Positions 25,828 through 35,062 of a DNA stretch of 64,000 nucleotides are shown here, piece by piece; position 1 is the first letter of the stretch, and each line of letters starts with the position of its first letter. Source of the stretch: Solibacillus faecavium (GTDB lineage Bacteria > Bacillota > Bacilli > Bacillales_A > Planococcaceae); NCBI RefSeq assembly GCF_014836905.1, contig NZ_JACSPZ010000002.1:496001-560000 (forward strand), written 5' to 3'. The position numbers and the translations under genes are program-made. The notes under the pieces are model-generated. The model saw only the letters and a program-made list of their open reading frames with translations, ran no database searches and was not told where the DNA came from.

Positions 25828-26732
25828 GATTCCCCCTCCTCTCTTGCAATAGCAACTAGCTTTGAAGATAGTGTTTTGCCGATTATTCCCTCGACATAAA
25901 GGGCTGTTTGCTGGATTTTTTCCAAGCTGACACCTGTTTCGATGCCCATCTCATGCAAGAAATACAATAAATCTTCAGTTGCTACATTGCCTGATGCCCC
26001 CTTAGCATACGGACATCCGCCAAGCCCACCAATTGCACTATCAAATTTCGTAATTCCATGTGCAAGACTTGTCATGACATTAGCGATGGCCGTGCCACGT
26101 GTATCATGAAAATGCATCGCTAGCTTTTCACCTTTGAAGTGACGCAGCATTTCATGAAGTAGCGCATCTACCTGTGTCGGTACACCCACACCTGTCGTAT
26201 CTCCAAGCGATAGTTCTGAAATGCCCATATCAAACAATTTTTCTGCCACATTTACGACCTGCTCCGGCTTTGTATAGCCGTCATAGGGGCATGCAATGAC
26301 CGTAGAGATATAACCTCGTACGGTCTTGCCTGCTGCTAGTGCACCATCCACAACTTCCTTTAATATCGGAAACGTCTCATCAATGGATTTGTTTATATTC
26401 GATTTGTTGTGGCCCTCACTTGCTGACATAAAAATACTTACTTCATCGACACCGACGTCGAGTGCTCGTGCTAGCCCTTTACTGTTCGGCACAAGTGCAG
26501 CATACGTAATAGCGCTATTTCGCTTAATTTCTTTTAGAACCTCTACAGCGTCTGCCAACTGTGGAATCCATTTCGGATGTACGAAACTCGTGACTTCGAT
26601 GTAATTGAGCCCGGACTCGCTTAAACGATTAACGAGCTGGATTTTCTCTTCCGTCGGTATAAAAGTCGTTTCATTTTGTAACCCATCGCGTGGCCCTACT
26701 TCTTTTATTTGCACTTGCTTCGGCAGTTGCAT
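25812..26732 (-). CDS. yngG: Hydroxymethylglutaryl-CoA lyase
   Basis: The 306-residue TIM-barrel enzyme of the HMGL family opens with EVGPRDGLQNE (metal and catalytic Arg/Asp). It carries the metal-binding HFHDTRGTA and the flexible active-site Cys loop GLGGCPYAKGASGNVATED. It cleaves HMG-CoA to acetyl-CoA and acetoacetate, the last step of leucine breakdown. The acetoacetate is then handled by the ScoAB transferase encoded upstream. Confidence 0.93.
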   Translation of the reverse strand: MQLPKQVQIKEVGPRDGLQNETTFIPTEEKIQLVNRLSESGLNYIEVTSFVHPKWIPQLADAVEVLKEIKRNSAITYAALVPNSKGLARALDVGVDEVSIFMSASEGHNKSNINKSIDETFPILKEVVDGALAAGKTVRGYISTVIACPYDGYTKPEQVVNVAEKLFDMGISELSLGDTTGVGVPTQVDALLHEMLRHFKGEKLAMHFHDTRGTAIANVMTSLAHGITKFDSAIGGLGGCPYAKGASGNVATEDLLYFLHEMGIETGVSLEKIQQTALYVEGIIGKTLSSKLVAIAREEGESCQIS

Positions 26733-26745
26733 AGACTACACTCCC

Positions 26746-26958
26746 TTATCCGATTTCAACTAAATCGTTTGCTTCATCGATAAAATCGCCTTCAGCTACA
26801 ATGATTCGCTTCACTGTCCCTGCTTCTTCAGTTACAATAGGAATCTCCATTTTCATAGATTCCAAAATAGCAACATCTTGACCTGCTGTTACTTGTTCGC
26901 CTTCTTTCACTAAAATCTTCCATACTGTTCCTGCCATACTCGCTTTTACTATTGTCAT
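26746..26958 (-). CDS. yngHB: Biotin carboxyl carrier protein
   Basis: The 70-residue stand-alone BCCP has the biotinylation motif ILESMKMEIPI (Lys about 35) and a paired GTVKRIIVAEGDFID hairpin. It carries biotin between the carboxylase and carboxyltransferase of this operon. GGAGG lies 8 bases before ATG. Length is normal for detached BCCPs of this operon type. Confidence 0.93.
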   Translation of the reverse strand: MTIVKASMAGTVWKILVKEGEQVTAGQDVAILESMKMEIPIVTEEAGTVKRIIVAEGDFIDEANDLVEIG

Positions 26959-27050
26959 ATATTATTCCTCCATTTAATATAAAGTGTAGAGAAGTGGCAC
27001 GCAGTAGATACGATCTCGCCAAAGTTCAATCTTTTGCGCCTCTTCTCCTC

Positions 27051-28412
27051 TTATTTACCGACTGCTTTTGTTTTTGGTAAATAGTATTCCTCCACAAACT
27101 TAGTTGTAGTGCTACCTGCTAAAAATTGCTCATGTGTGACAGTTTCAAGCAGCATCGGTATATTCGTTTGAATACCTTCCACTACATAACTGCGCAATGC
27201 ATCGGCTAACCTTACACATGCTTCCTCTCGTGTTGAACCAAACACAACAAGCTTTCCAATCATTGGATCATAAAAAGGAGTTACCTCGCTTCCTGTTTCC
27301 ACAGCTACCTCATGTCGAATCCCTTCTCCTTCAGGTAATACTAGTTTCGTAATTTTCCCTGGTGACGGGAAGAAGGTTACGGGATGTTCCGCATAAATAC
27401 GCACCTCAATCGCGTGCCCTTTTTGTTGAATATCCTCTCTTGTAAAGGCAAGCTTTTCGCCATTTGCTATCTTCAACTGCTGCTCAACAAGATCCAGTCC
27501 TGTAATCTCTTCTGTTACCGGATGTTCCACCTGTAAGCGGGTATTCATCTCTAGGAAGTAGAAGTTTTGATCACAGTCCACTAAAAACTCAATCGTGCCA
27601 GCATTTGTGTAGCCAATATGTTTTGCTGCATTCACTGCGGCATCTAACATTTTCTTACGTGTCTCTTCTGATATGAACGGAGAAGGAGCTTCCTCTACCA
27701 CTTTCTGATTGCGACGCTGTATAGAACATTCACGCTCATAGACGGGAATAACGCTGCCAAATGCATCAGCTAGCACCTGCACTTCAATATGATGGGGTTC
27801 TGCAATGAATTTTTCGATAAACATCGTCCCGTCACCAAAGAAGCTTTGCGCACGTTTTTGATTTCCTTCGAATGCCTTACGCAGCTCCTGTTCATTGTTG
27901 ACCAGCTGCATACCGATTCCACCGCCACCTGCAGATGCTTTTAACATGACAGGATACCCAATGTCCTCTGCAATTTTTGCAGCTTCATCTGTATCAGCGA
28001 TTGGTTCATTAACCCCCTGCACAATTGGCACTCCAGCTTGCTCCATCGTTTTTCGTGCCTCTATTTTGCTGCCCATTGATTGAATGACCTCAAATTTTGG
28101 TCCGATAAACGTTAATCCTGCCTCCTCTACACGTTTGGCAAATGTTGCATTTTCAGATAATAAGCCATAGCCTGGATGAATGGCATCAGAACCTGTTTGC
28201 TTTGCCACATCTAAAATGGAATCTATATTTAAATAGCTTTGTGTTACTGGTGGTTTACCAATACAGAAGCTTTCTGTTGCCTCTTTTACATGCAGACTGT
28301 TCGCATCAGCCTCCGAATAAATTGCCACCGTTTCGATGCCTAATCGGTTACACGTTCTGATAATGCGGCGCGCGATTTCGCCTCGATTGGCAATGAGTAC
28401 CTTTTTGAACAT
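27051..28412 (-). CDS. yngH: Biotin carboxylase subunit
   Basis: The 453-residue ATP-grasp enzyme has the N-terminal FKKVLIANRGEIARRI, the Gly-rich ATP lid KASAGGGGIGMQLV (about 158-171), metal-site Glu residues in FLEMNTRLQVEHPVTE, and the C-terminal biotin carboxylase domain. It carboxylates biotin on BCCP. GGGAGG lies 7 bases before ATG. Together with the carboxyltransferase it forms an acyl-CoA carboxylase, not the fatty-acid-synthesis ACC. Confidence 0.93.
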   Translation of the reverse strand: MFKKVLIANRGEIARRIIRTCNRLGIETVAIYSEADANSLHVKEATESFCIGKPPVTQSYLNIDSILDVAKQTGSDAIHPGYGLLSENATFAKRVEEAGLTFIGPKFEVIQSMGSKIEARKTMEQAGVPIVQGVNEPIADTDEAAKIAEDIGYPVMLKASAGGGGIGMQLVNNEQELRKAFEGNQKRAQSFFGDGTMFIEKFIAEPHHIEVQVLADAFGSVIPVYERECSIQRRNQKVVEEAPSPFISEETRKKMLDAAVNAAKHIGYTNAGTIEFLVDCDQNFYFLEMNTRLQVEHPVTEEITGLDLVEQQLKIANGEKLAFTREDIQQKGHAIEVRIYAEHPVTFFPSPGKITKLVLPEGEGIRHEVAVETGSEVTPFYDPMIGKLVVFGSTREEACVRLADALRSYVVEGIQTNIPMLLETVTHEQFLAGSTTTKFVEEYYLPKTKAVGK

Positions 28413-28424
28413 ATTTCAACCTCC

Positions 28425-30068
28425 CTAATGCATTGTTTTCACTAAACTTGCAAACTGTTCACGAATTTTGAACTTCTGTATTTTTCCTGACGCGGTCATT
28501 GGGTAACTGTCGACAAAAAAGATATAGCGCGGTATTTTATGCCTCGATATTTTCCCTTTGCAGAAATCCCTTATTTCTTCTTCCACCGCTGTCTGCCCTT
28601 CTTTCAGGATAATCCATGCCGCTACTTCCTCGCCGTACTTCTCATCCGGAACGCCGGTCACTTGTACATCTAGCACTTTTGGATGTTGATAAAGGAATTC
28701 TTCTATTTCACGAGGATACACGTTCTCTCCACCTCTAATAATCATATCCTTCAATCGTCCTGTAACACGGACATAGCCATTTTCATCCATCGTTCCTAGA
28801 TCGCCCGTGTGCAGCCAGTTATCGGTGTCGATCGCTTCTTTTGTCGCATCCGGATTATTGTAATAACCTTTCATGACGACATAGCCCCGAGCACAAATTT
28901 CTCCTTGCTCCCCTCGAGGAACCTCTTCATTTGTACCTGGCTTCATAATTTTCACTTCCACATTTGGTAAAGCACGGCCAACTGTCTCTACTTTCAGATT
29001 CAGTGGGTCATCTACTCGTGTTTGTGTTAACACTGGTGAAGACTCGGTCTGACCGTAGCAAATCGTCACATCTTCCATACCAAGTTTATTGATCACGTCC
29101 CTCATTACTTCGATAGGACAATTGGAGCCTGCCATCACACCCGTTCGCAATGACGAGACATCAAAACTCGAAATATTCGGTAAATTTAACTCACTGATAA
29201 ACATCGTTGGTACGCCATGGAGCGCCGTGCATTGCTCCTTTTCAACTGTACGAAGTACTTCCTCAGGATGGAACTCCTGCACCGGTACCATCGTTCCTCC
29301 CACTGAAACGATCGCTAGTGTACCTATTACACAGCCGAAGCAATGGAAAAATGGGACGGGGATACATAGTCGATCTTCATGTGTCAGCTTCATGCATTCT
29401 GCAATGTTGATCGCGTTGTTAATTAGATTGGAATGCCGTAGCATCACACCTTTTGGAAAGCCCGTCGTTCCCGATGTATATTGAATATTAATGACATCAT
29501 CATAATTTAAGGATTGTTTGCGTTGCTCTAGTTGTTCATCTGATATTCGGCTGCCATTCGCCAAAAATTCCTCGTAGGTGAACGTCCCAGGATATTTTTT
29601 ATCACTAATTACGACAACGCTTTTTAAAAGTGGAAGTCGGGTACTTTGTAATTTACCTGGCTCACATTCTTTCAACTCTGGACATAAGTCATATAAAGTA
29701 TCAATGAATGCATGATCCCGGTAGTTGTCGATTAAAATAATCGCCCTTGAATCAGATTGCTTAAGTAAATATTCCAACTCGCTTGTCCGGTAACTCGTAT
29801 TCACAGTGACTAGCGGTGCGCCCATCTTCCCTGACCCAAATTGAAGTCCCGGCCACTGCGGAACATTTGTCGTCCAAACCGAGAAATGATGTCCTTTTTC
29901 AAGTTCAATTGCCATTAACGCTTTTGCGACTAAATCACTGTGTTTGTTAAACTGGGCATATGTCATGCGATAATCTCGGTCTGAATAAACTAATGCCTCC
30001 CGATTAGGGTATTGTGCAGCCTTTTCTTCCAGTAGCTCGCCAATCGTTTGATAAACAAGTTCTGCCAT
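28425..30068 (-). CDS. yngI: AMP-forming acyl-CoA synthetase
   Basis: The 547-residue ANL-superfamily enzyme has the P-loop YTSGTTGFPKGVMLRHSNL (about 193-211), the motif YGQTESSPV, the hinge GRLKDMIIRGGENVYP and the catalytic Lys in YPMTASGKIQKFKIRE. It activates a branched or medium-chain acid, in this operon perhaps isovalerate or methylcrotonate, to its CoA ester. ATG 30068 has GGGAGG 7 bases upstream. It follows the acyl-CoA dehydrogenase by 26 bases. Confidence 0.9.
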   Translation of the reverse strand: MAELVYQTIGELLEEKAAQYPNREALVYSDRDYRMTYAQFNKHSDLVAKALMAIELEKGHHFSVWTTNVPQWPGLQFGSGKMGAPLVTVNTSYRTSELEYLLKQSDSRAIILIDNYRDHAFIDTLYDLCPELKECEPGKLQSTRLPLLKSVVVISDKKYPGTFTYEEFLANGSRISDEQLEQRKQSLNYDDVINIQYTSGTTGFPKGVMLRHSNLINNAINIAECMKLTHEDRLCIPVPFFHCFGCVIGTLAIVSVGGTMVPVQEFHPEEVLRTVEKEQCTALHGVPTMFISELNLPNISSFDVSSLRTGVMAGSNCPIEVMRDVINKLGMEDVTICYGQTESSPVLTQTRVDDPLNLKVETVGRALPNVEVKIMKPGTNEEVPRGEQGEICARGYVVMKGYYNNPDATKEAIDTDNWLHTGDLGTMDENGYVRVTGRLKDMIIRGGENVYPREIEEFLYQHPKVLDVQVTGVPDEKYGEEVAAWIILKEGQTAVEEEIRDFCKGKISRHKIPRYIFFVDSYPMTASGKIQKFKIREQFASLVKTMH

Positions 30069-30094
30069 ACGCATTCCTCCCTTTTGTCAAAAAA

Positions 30095-31237
30095 CTAACA
30101 ACCTAACACTCGTGAAATAACTACGCGTTGGATTTCAGATGTACCTTCTCCGATTTCCATCAATTTGATGTCACGCAAATGACGTTCTACATCGTACTCT
30201 GCCATATAACCGTAACCACCATGGATTTGAATCGCCTGATTACATGTACGGAAGCCCATTTCTGACGCAAATAGTTTTGCGAATGCGGCTTCTTTTTTAA
30301 ATGGCTTTCCTTCATCTTTCAGCCACGCTGCCTTCATTACCATATTGCGTGCCAATTCAATTTCCATCGCCATATCCGCTAATTTAAACTGAATTGCCTG
30401 TAATTTAGAAATCGATTTTCCAAACTGTACACGTTCCTTAGAATATTGTAGTGCTTTCTCAAATGCGGACTGCGCAATGCCGACCGATAGTGCAGCGATG
30501 GAAATACGACCTCCATCCAGCGTATTTAAAAATTGACCAAATCCCTTTTTTTCGTCTCCCAACACGTTTTCTTTTGGTACTCGAACGTTTTCCAAAACAA
30601 TTTCACATGTATTCGATGCACGCACACCCATTTTTTGATATTCAGAACGGATCGTTACGCCTGGTGTGTCAGTTGGAACGATGATTGCCGTTATAATATT
30701 CTTCCCACGCTCATCTTTTCCCGTAACAGCCGTCACTACAATTTGACGGGCATAACTGGCATTCGTAATCCAACATTTCTCGCCGTTAATGACCCACTCA
30801 TTTCCTTCGAGATAAGCATTTGTCCGAGTACCCCCTGCATCAGATCCCGCATTTGGCTCCGTAAGTCCAAACGAACCGAACGTCTTTCCTTGCGCCATTG
30901 GAACAAGGTATTCTAGCTTCTGCTCCTCTGTACCAAAGTTATAAAAAGGGGTTGCGCCTAAGCTGACAGCGGCTGCATAGCTTAAGCCTGTTCCTCCACA
31001 TGCACGACCGATTTCTTCCACGGCTAATGCAAAGGAAATAGTGTCTCCGCCTGACCCGCCGTATTCTTCAGGAAATGGAATTCCAAATAATCCAAGTTCT
31101 CCCATCTTATCGAAGCTTTCTTTTCTAAACTGATGCTTCTCATCCAGCTCACGTGCATGTGGAGCAATTTCAGCTTGCGCAAACTCACGTACCATATCAC
31201 GAATCATTTCTTGTTCTTTAGATAATTCAAAATTCAT
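30095..31237 (-). CDS. yngJ: Acyl-CoA dehydrogenase, probably isovaleryl-CoA dehydrogenase
   Basis: The 380-residue flavoprotein has the signature FGSFGLTEPNAGSDAGG (about 122-138) and the second signature QIHGGYGYMAEYDVERHLRD (about 338-357). The C-terminal LMEIGEGTSEIQRVVISR follows. As the first gene of an operon ending in HMG-CoA formation, isovaleryl-CoA is the likely substrate. An AAGGGGGC ribosome site precedes it. The palindromic TetR-type operator lies 32 bases upstream of the start. Confidence 0.9.
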   Translation of the reverse strand: MNFELSKEQEMIRDMVREFAQAEIAPHARELDEKHQFRKESFDKMGELGLFGIPFPEEYGGSGGDTISFALAVEEIGRACGGTGLSYAAAVSLGATPFYNFGTEEQKLEYLVPMAQGKTFGSFGLTEPNAGSDAGGTRTNAYLEGNEWVINGEKCWITNASYARQIVVTAVTGKDERGKNIITAIIVPTDTPGVTIRSEYQKMGVRASNTCEIVLENVRVPKENVLGDEKKGFGQFLNTLDGGRISIAALSVGIAQSAFEKALQYSKERVQFGKSISKLQAIQFKLADMAMEIELARNMVMKAAWLKDEGKPFKKEAAFAKLFASEMGFRTCNQAIQIHGGYGYMAEYDVERHLRDIKLMEIGEGTSEIQRVVISRVLGC

Positions 31238-31268
31238 TTTTAAAGCCCCCTTAGTTTTTGGATTAAAG

Positions 31269-31282
31269 ACCGACTAGTCGGT
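31269..31282. promoter_or_regulatory. TetR-type operator before yngJ
   Basis: ACCGACTAGTCGGT is a perfect 14-bp palindrome between the TetR gene and yngJ. It has the form recognised by TetR-family regulators of fatty and branched-chain acid catabolism. No second copy was found upstream of the TetR gene or scoA. Confidence 0.8.
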
Positions 31283-31334
31283 TTGTATTATTTTAAAAAA
31301 AACCAGACTTTTAATTGCCTGACTGTTACTAAAT

Positions 31335-31952
31335 TTACATAATGTACTTTTTCGCTTTAGCTTCCTCAAGACCTTGCTCTGTCAGAACACCTCGGAGAAT
31401 CAAATCATTGAAATGATGTGTAATCTGCTCCATCGTTAAGCTACCGTTCTGCCGGTACCATTTATATGTCCAGTTCACCAATCCTATGATTGCCATTGTC
31501 GTAATTGTAGTAGAAATCTCGGGTCGAAATTGTCCACCCTCTTTTCCCTCCTCTATCACCTGCTCAATCAACTTTTGGTATTCCTTCCGCTTTTCTTTGA
31601 TGATATTTTTATATTCTAGAGGTAAATAAGCGCTTTCATTATAGAACACCGTAATATGACGTTGATAAACATCAAATACATTGGTAAATGCAAATAACAG
31701 AGCAGTCACTTTATCGATTGGCGTATCATTTTCTTCATAGGCTTTTTTTGTTTCTTTTAATACGTGGGAGATGAACAAATCATGTATCTCATATAACAAG
31801 GCATCCTTCGATTTAAATTTATGATAAAATCCGCCCTTAGATGTTCCAGCTGTTTCCACAATTTCATCCACTGATACACCGTGGTAGCCCTTGTGCCTAA
31901 AAAGGTCAAGTGCTGTTTCAATAATCCGTTCTTTTAGCGATTTCACAACCAA
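31335..31952 (-). CDS. TetR-family regulator of the yng/leucine operon
   Basis: The 205-residue protein has an N-terminal TetR helix-turn-helix (VDEIVETAGTSKGGFYHKFKSKDALL, described by its ends VDEIVET and KDALL). A helical ligand-binding domain of about 150 residues follows. It is the gene directly upstream of yngJ, with the only palindromic operator between them. It probably represses the operon and is released by an acyl-CoA, by analogy with FadR/LiuR-type regulators. TTG 31952 is chosen because GGGAGG lies 7 bases upstream; GTG 31946 is also possible. Confidence 0.82.
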   Translation of the reverse strand: MVVKSLKERIIETALDLFRHKGYHGVSVDEIVETAGTSKGGFYHKFKSKDALLYEIHDLFISHVLKETKKAYEENDTPIDKVTALLFAFTNVFDVYQRHITVFYNESAYLPLEYKNIIKEKRKEYQKLIEQVIEEGKEGGQFRPEISTTITTMAIIGLVNWTYKWYRQNGSLTMEQITHHFNDLILRGVLTEQGLEEAKAKKYIM

Positions 31953-32116
31953 CTTCTCGCCTCCCATCAATCATCCGTTAAAATTAAGATGATTTTCTGC
32001 GAAAATACTCATATTTTCTGTTAATCTTCTTATTTTTGTATGATTATAGCATTCTTCGATTTCATCGTCTATTATTTATTTGCAAAATTTTATCGAAAAT
32101 ACAATTTTTATCTACT

Positions 32117-32767
32117 TCAAGTATATTTTATTAGATTTTCAGAAACCAAGAAGTCAGCTTCCGTTTTCTCTCTTATTTCCTCTACAGAAACGCCGGATGC
32201 TAATTCTATCAGAACCATTCCTTTTTCGGTAAAATCAAAGACAGCCAATTCCGTAATGAGACGATGAACAACTTTTTTCCCAGTCAGTGGCAACGTACAT
32301 TCCTTCTTAATCTTTGATTCTCCGTATTTCGATACATGCTCCATGATAACGATAACTCGCTTCGCTCCTTGCACAAGATCCATAGCGCCACCCATACCCT
32401 TGACCATTTTTCCTGGAATCATCCAGTTCGCTAAATCACCTTTCTCAGACACTTCCATGCCTCCAAGGATAGCGACGTCGATATGTCCACCACGAATCAT
32501 GGCAAAACTTTCAGCGCTATCGAAGAAGGATGCGCCGGGTACCGCTGTTACAGTCTCTTTTCCTGCATTGATTAAATCAGGATCTACTTCGCTTTCATCC
32601 GGATATGGCCCAATACCTAACAGTCCGTTTTCTGATTGCAATAGCACCTGATAATCACTCGGAATTTCATTTGCAACTAAAGTCGGCATACCAATACCGA
32701 GGTTGACGTTCATGCCGTTTCTGATTTCCTTTACCGCTCGTTTAACAATCCGCTCTTTTACACTCAT
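32117..32767 (-). CDS. scoB: Succinyl-CoA:3-ketoacid CoA-transferase subunit B
   Basis: The 216-residue CoA-transferase beta subunit has [17 protein letters not shown], the catalytic-Glu motif [12 protein letters not shown] (about 46-57) and the [14 protein letters not shown] segment. Its ATG overlaps the scoA stop as ATGA. With ScoA it transfers CoA from succinyl-CoA to acetoacetate, feeding the acetoacetate from HMG-CoA lyase to thiolase. Confidence 0.92.
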   Translation of the reverse strand: MSVKERIVKRAVKEIRNGMNVNLGIGMPTLVANEIPSDYQVLLQSENGLLGIGPYPDESEVDPDLINAGKETVTAVPGASFFDSAESFAMIRGGHIDVAILGGMEVSEKGDLANWMIPGKMVKGMGGAMDLVQGAKRVIVIMEHVSKYGESKIKKECTLPLTGKKVVHRLITELAVFDFTEKGMVLIELASGVSVEEIREKTEADFLVSENLIKYT

Positions 32768-33471
32768 CCAATAGCCTCCTCTACTTTTATTGTGCGTTTT
32801 TCAATTTTCTTTTCGTAGCCTTCACCTAGAATTACATGTTGAACGAATACGGCTGGCGTATGGATTTCATCGGGGTTCAGTTCCCCAACTTCGACGATTT
32901 CCTCAACTTCAGCAATTGTAATTTTCCCTGCAGTAGCCATAATTGGATTAAAATTTCGGGCCGTTTTACGATAGACAAGATTCCCTAGTTTGTCAGCCTT
33001 CCATGCTTTTACAAAGGCATAATCCCCTACAATTGCACGTTCCTCAATATACTCTTTGCCGTCAAATTCCTTAACCGGTTTTCCCTCTGCAATGAGTGTC
33101 CCCACTCCAGTAGCTGTGTAAAACGCCGGGATACCAGCACCGCCTGCTCGGATACGCTCTGCCAATGTCCCTTGAGGCGTCAGTTCAACTTCTAGCTCTC
33201 CGCTTAAAAATTGTTGCTCAAAAGTCTTATTTTCCCCTACATAAGATGCAATCATTTTTTTGATTTGCTTGTTCGCTAGTAATAATCCAAGCCCCCAATC
33301 GTCAACACCGCAATTATTGCTGACAACCGTCAAATCTTTGATGCCTTTTTGACGAATAGCCTCGATTGCTAGTTCAGGAATACCACAAAGTCCGAATCCA
33401 CCGACTAATATGGTTGCACCATCTTGCACTTCTCCGACAATTCCATGTATGTTTTTCTCTACTTTATGCAC
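32764..33471 (-). CDS. scoA: Succinyl-CoA:3-ketoacid CoA-transferase subunit A
   Basis: The 235-residue CoA-transferase alpha subunit has the motif [16 protein letters not shown] (about 19-34), the [11 protein letters not shown] segment and [24 protein letters not shown] lies 6 bases before the ATG. It heads the scoA-scoB pair upstream of the TetR gene. Whether one transcript runs through to yngE is unclear, since a 165-base gap follows scoB. Confidence 0.92.
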   Translation of the reverse strand: MHKVEKNIHGIVGEVQDGATILVGGFGLCGIPELAIEAIRQKGIKDLTVVSNNCGVDDWGLGLLLANKQIKKMIASYVGENKTFEQQFLSGELEVELTPQGTLAERIRAGGAGIPAFYTATGVGTLIAEGKPVKEFDGKEYIEERAIVGDYAFVKAWKADKLGNLVYRKTARNFNPIMATAGKITIAEVEEIVEVGELNPDEIHTPAVFVQHVILGEGYEKKIEKRTIKVEEAIG

Positions 33472-33633
33472 AATATTCCTCCTTTAAGTAAAATTAACAT
33501 CATTATAAACAGGTTATTTTAGAATAGCAAATTAAAATTCTGAATTTTCTAATACGAAGAATGCTAGTTTAAAAGCTAGCCCTGTTTTATTGACAGCACG
33601 CTCATAACATTTTACTTTTTTCTCCTAAGTCAG

Positions 33634-33672
33634 TAAAAAACCCCGTCAATCAACATTGATTAACGAGGTTGG
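33634..33672 (-). terminator. Terminator of the MFS gene at 33735
   Basis: On the minus strand AACCTCGT-T-AATCA pairs with TGATT-G-ACGGGGTT (wobbles allowed), followed by TTTTTT. Confidence 0.82.
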
Positions 33673-33734
33673 ATACTATTAATTACGCAGCATGTAAAAT
33701 TAACATCTTAAAGCTTAAATTAAAGAAGTTAAAT

Positions 33735-34907
33735 TTAAGTCAGCCTCTGTGCACGGTTATATATAAAAATACTACATAACATGATTAAGGAAATAATTGC
33801 AAACATATAATTGATTGAAGCTGTTAATAACCAGCCTCCCAGTATTGGGCCGATAAAGCCGCCAATATTTTTAAACTGGGAAGCACCAAGATATGTTCCC
33901 TTTTGATCTTCCGGTGCAATTTCTTCTATCACTGCATTCATCATAGGAAAACAGAAAATTTCACCGACCGAAAACACAATCATACTCGCGATGAACATCC
34001 ACGAACTATCGGAAACACCAAACAAAAATAACCCGACTGCAAAGATGACTACGCCTATTTTTAGCGAAGAATAAATCGAAATTCTCTCACTTACTACGGT
34101 TAAAGGCAGCTGAAATGCTAATACCGTTATGGAGTTCGCGACGATCACATAAGAAAACAGCTTCACCCCATCTTCCACATTCATGTTAATAAATTGCGGT
34201 AGTGTCGAGTTAAACTGGGAATAGCCAACTGTAATTAAAATGCCTCCTGCGATAAACAGCAATAGCTTTTGATCATGAAAAACCGCGCTCAAAATCGTTC
34301 TAATTTGATGCTTTGAACTAAGTCTTTTTTGCTTCATTTCATAGCGATTTAAAACAATGATTAAAAATAAACCATATAACGCATACATAAAGCCTGTAAT
34401 CATAAACGGTGTTGCCGGACTTGCCAAGCTAGCGACCCATACTCCAAGCAGTGGACCCATAACAGCCGCAATATTAATTGCCGTATAGCGTACGGAAAAG
34501 AGGCGCCTTTTTTTAGCATCCTCCGTAAAATCAATCATTAATGCTTGTGTACCTGGTTCAAAAAATGAGCGACATAATCCATTAACTGCATTCAACAAAA
34601 CGAAATAAACAGCAGAAGGAGCCAATGCAAAACCAACGAATGTGAGGCTCCATATAAAGACGGTAATAATAATAACTGCTTTTCGTCCAAAACGATCGGT
34701 TAAATACCCGCCGATTAAGCCGCCAAACGTTGAAAATAACGGGGCTATTCCAATTGTCACACCGATTAACAAAGGAGAGGCTTGAAGTTCATTATGTAAA
34801 TATAAAGCTAAAAACGGGATAGCCATAAAACTGGCTGTTCGAACAAAAATTGTTCCGCTTAATATGATCCATACAAGTGGATGGAAATATTGAAAAATTC
34901 TTTGCAT
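33735..34907 (-). CDS. MFS transporter (multidrug/metabolite type)
   Basis: The 390-residue protein has 12 predicted membrane helices. The loop 2-3 MFS signature is GGYLTDRFGRKAV (about 66-78). A matching position in the second half carries weaker conservation. GAGGAGA precedes the ATG by 6 bases. It is divergent from the second MFS gene across a 155-base promoter region. Substrate cannot be told from sequence; drug/H+ antiport is the usual annotation for this group. Confidence 0.82.
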   Translation of the reverse strand: MQRIFQYFHPLVWIILSGTIFVRTASFMAIPFLALYLHNELQASPLLIGVTIGIAPLFSTFGGLIGGYLTDRFGRKAVIIITVFIWSLTFVGFALAPSAVYFVLLNAVNGLCRSFFEPGTQALMIDFTEDAKKRRLFSVRYTAINIAAVMGPLLGVWVASLASPATPFMITGFMYALYGLFLIIVLNRYEMKQKRLSSKHQIRTILSAVFHDQKLLLFIAGGILITVGYSQFNSTLPQFINMNVEDGVKLFSYVIVANSITVLAFQLPLTVVSERISIYSSLKIGVVIFAVGLFLFGVSDSSWMFIASMIVFSVGEIFCFPMMNAVIEEIAPEDQKGTYLGASQFKNIGGFIGPILGGWLLTASINYMFAIISLIMLCSIFIYNRAQRLT

Positions 34908-35062
34908 ACATTGTCTCCTCTAGTTTTTCATTGGATGTAATTTCCATTATACATAACTTCCGTAAATAATATTTCACTAATGTGAATTTTCAATATTTTA
35001 TCTCTTCATTTCCAGTAAAATGGTATAATTGCAGAAAATAATAGGTTAGGAGGGAAATTCAA

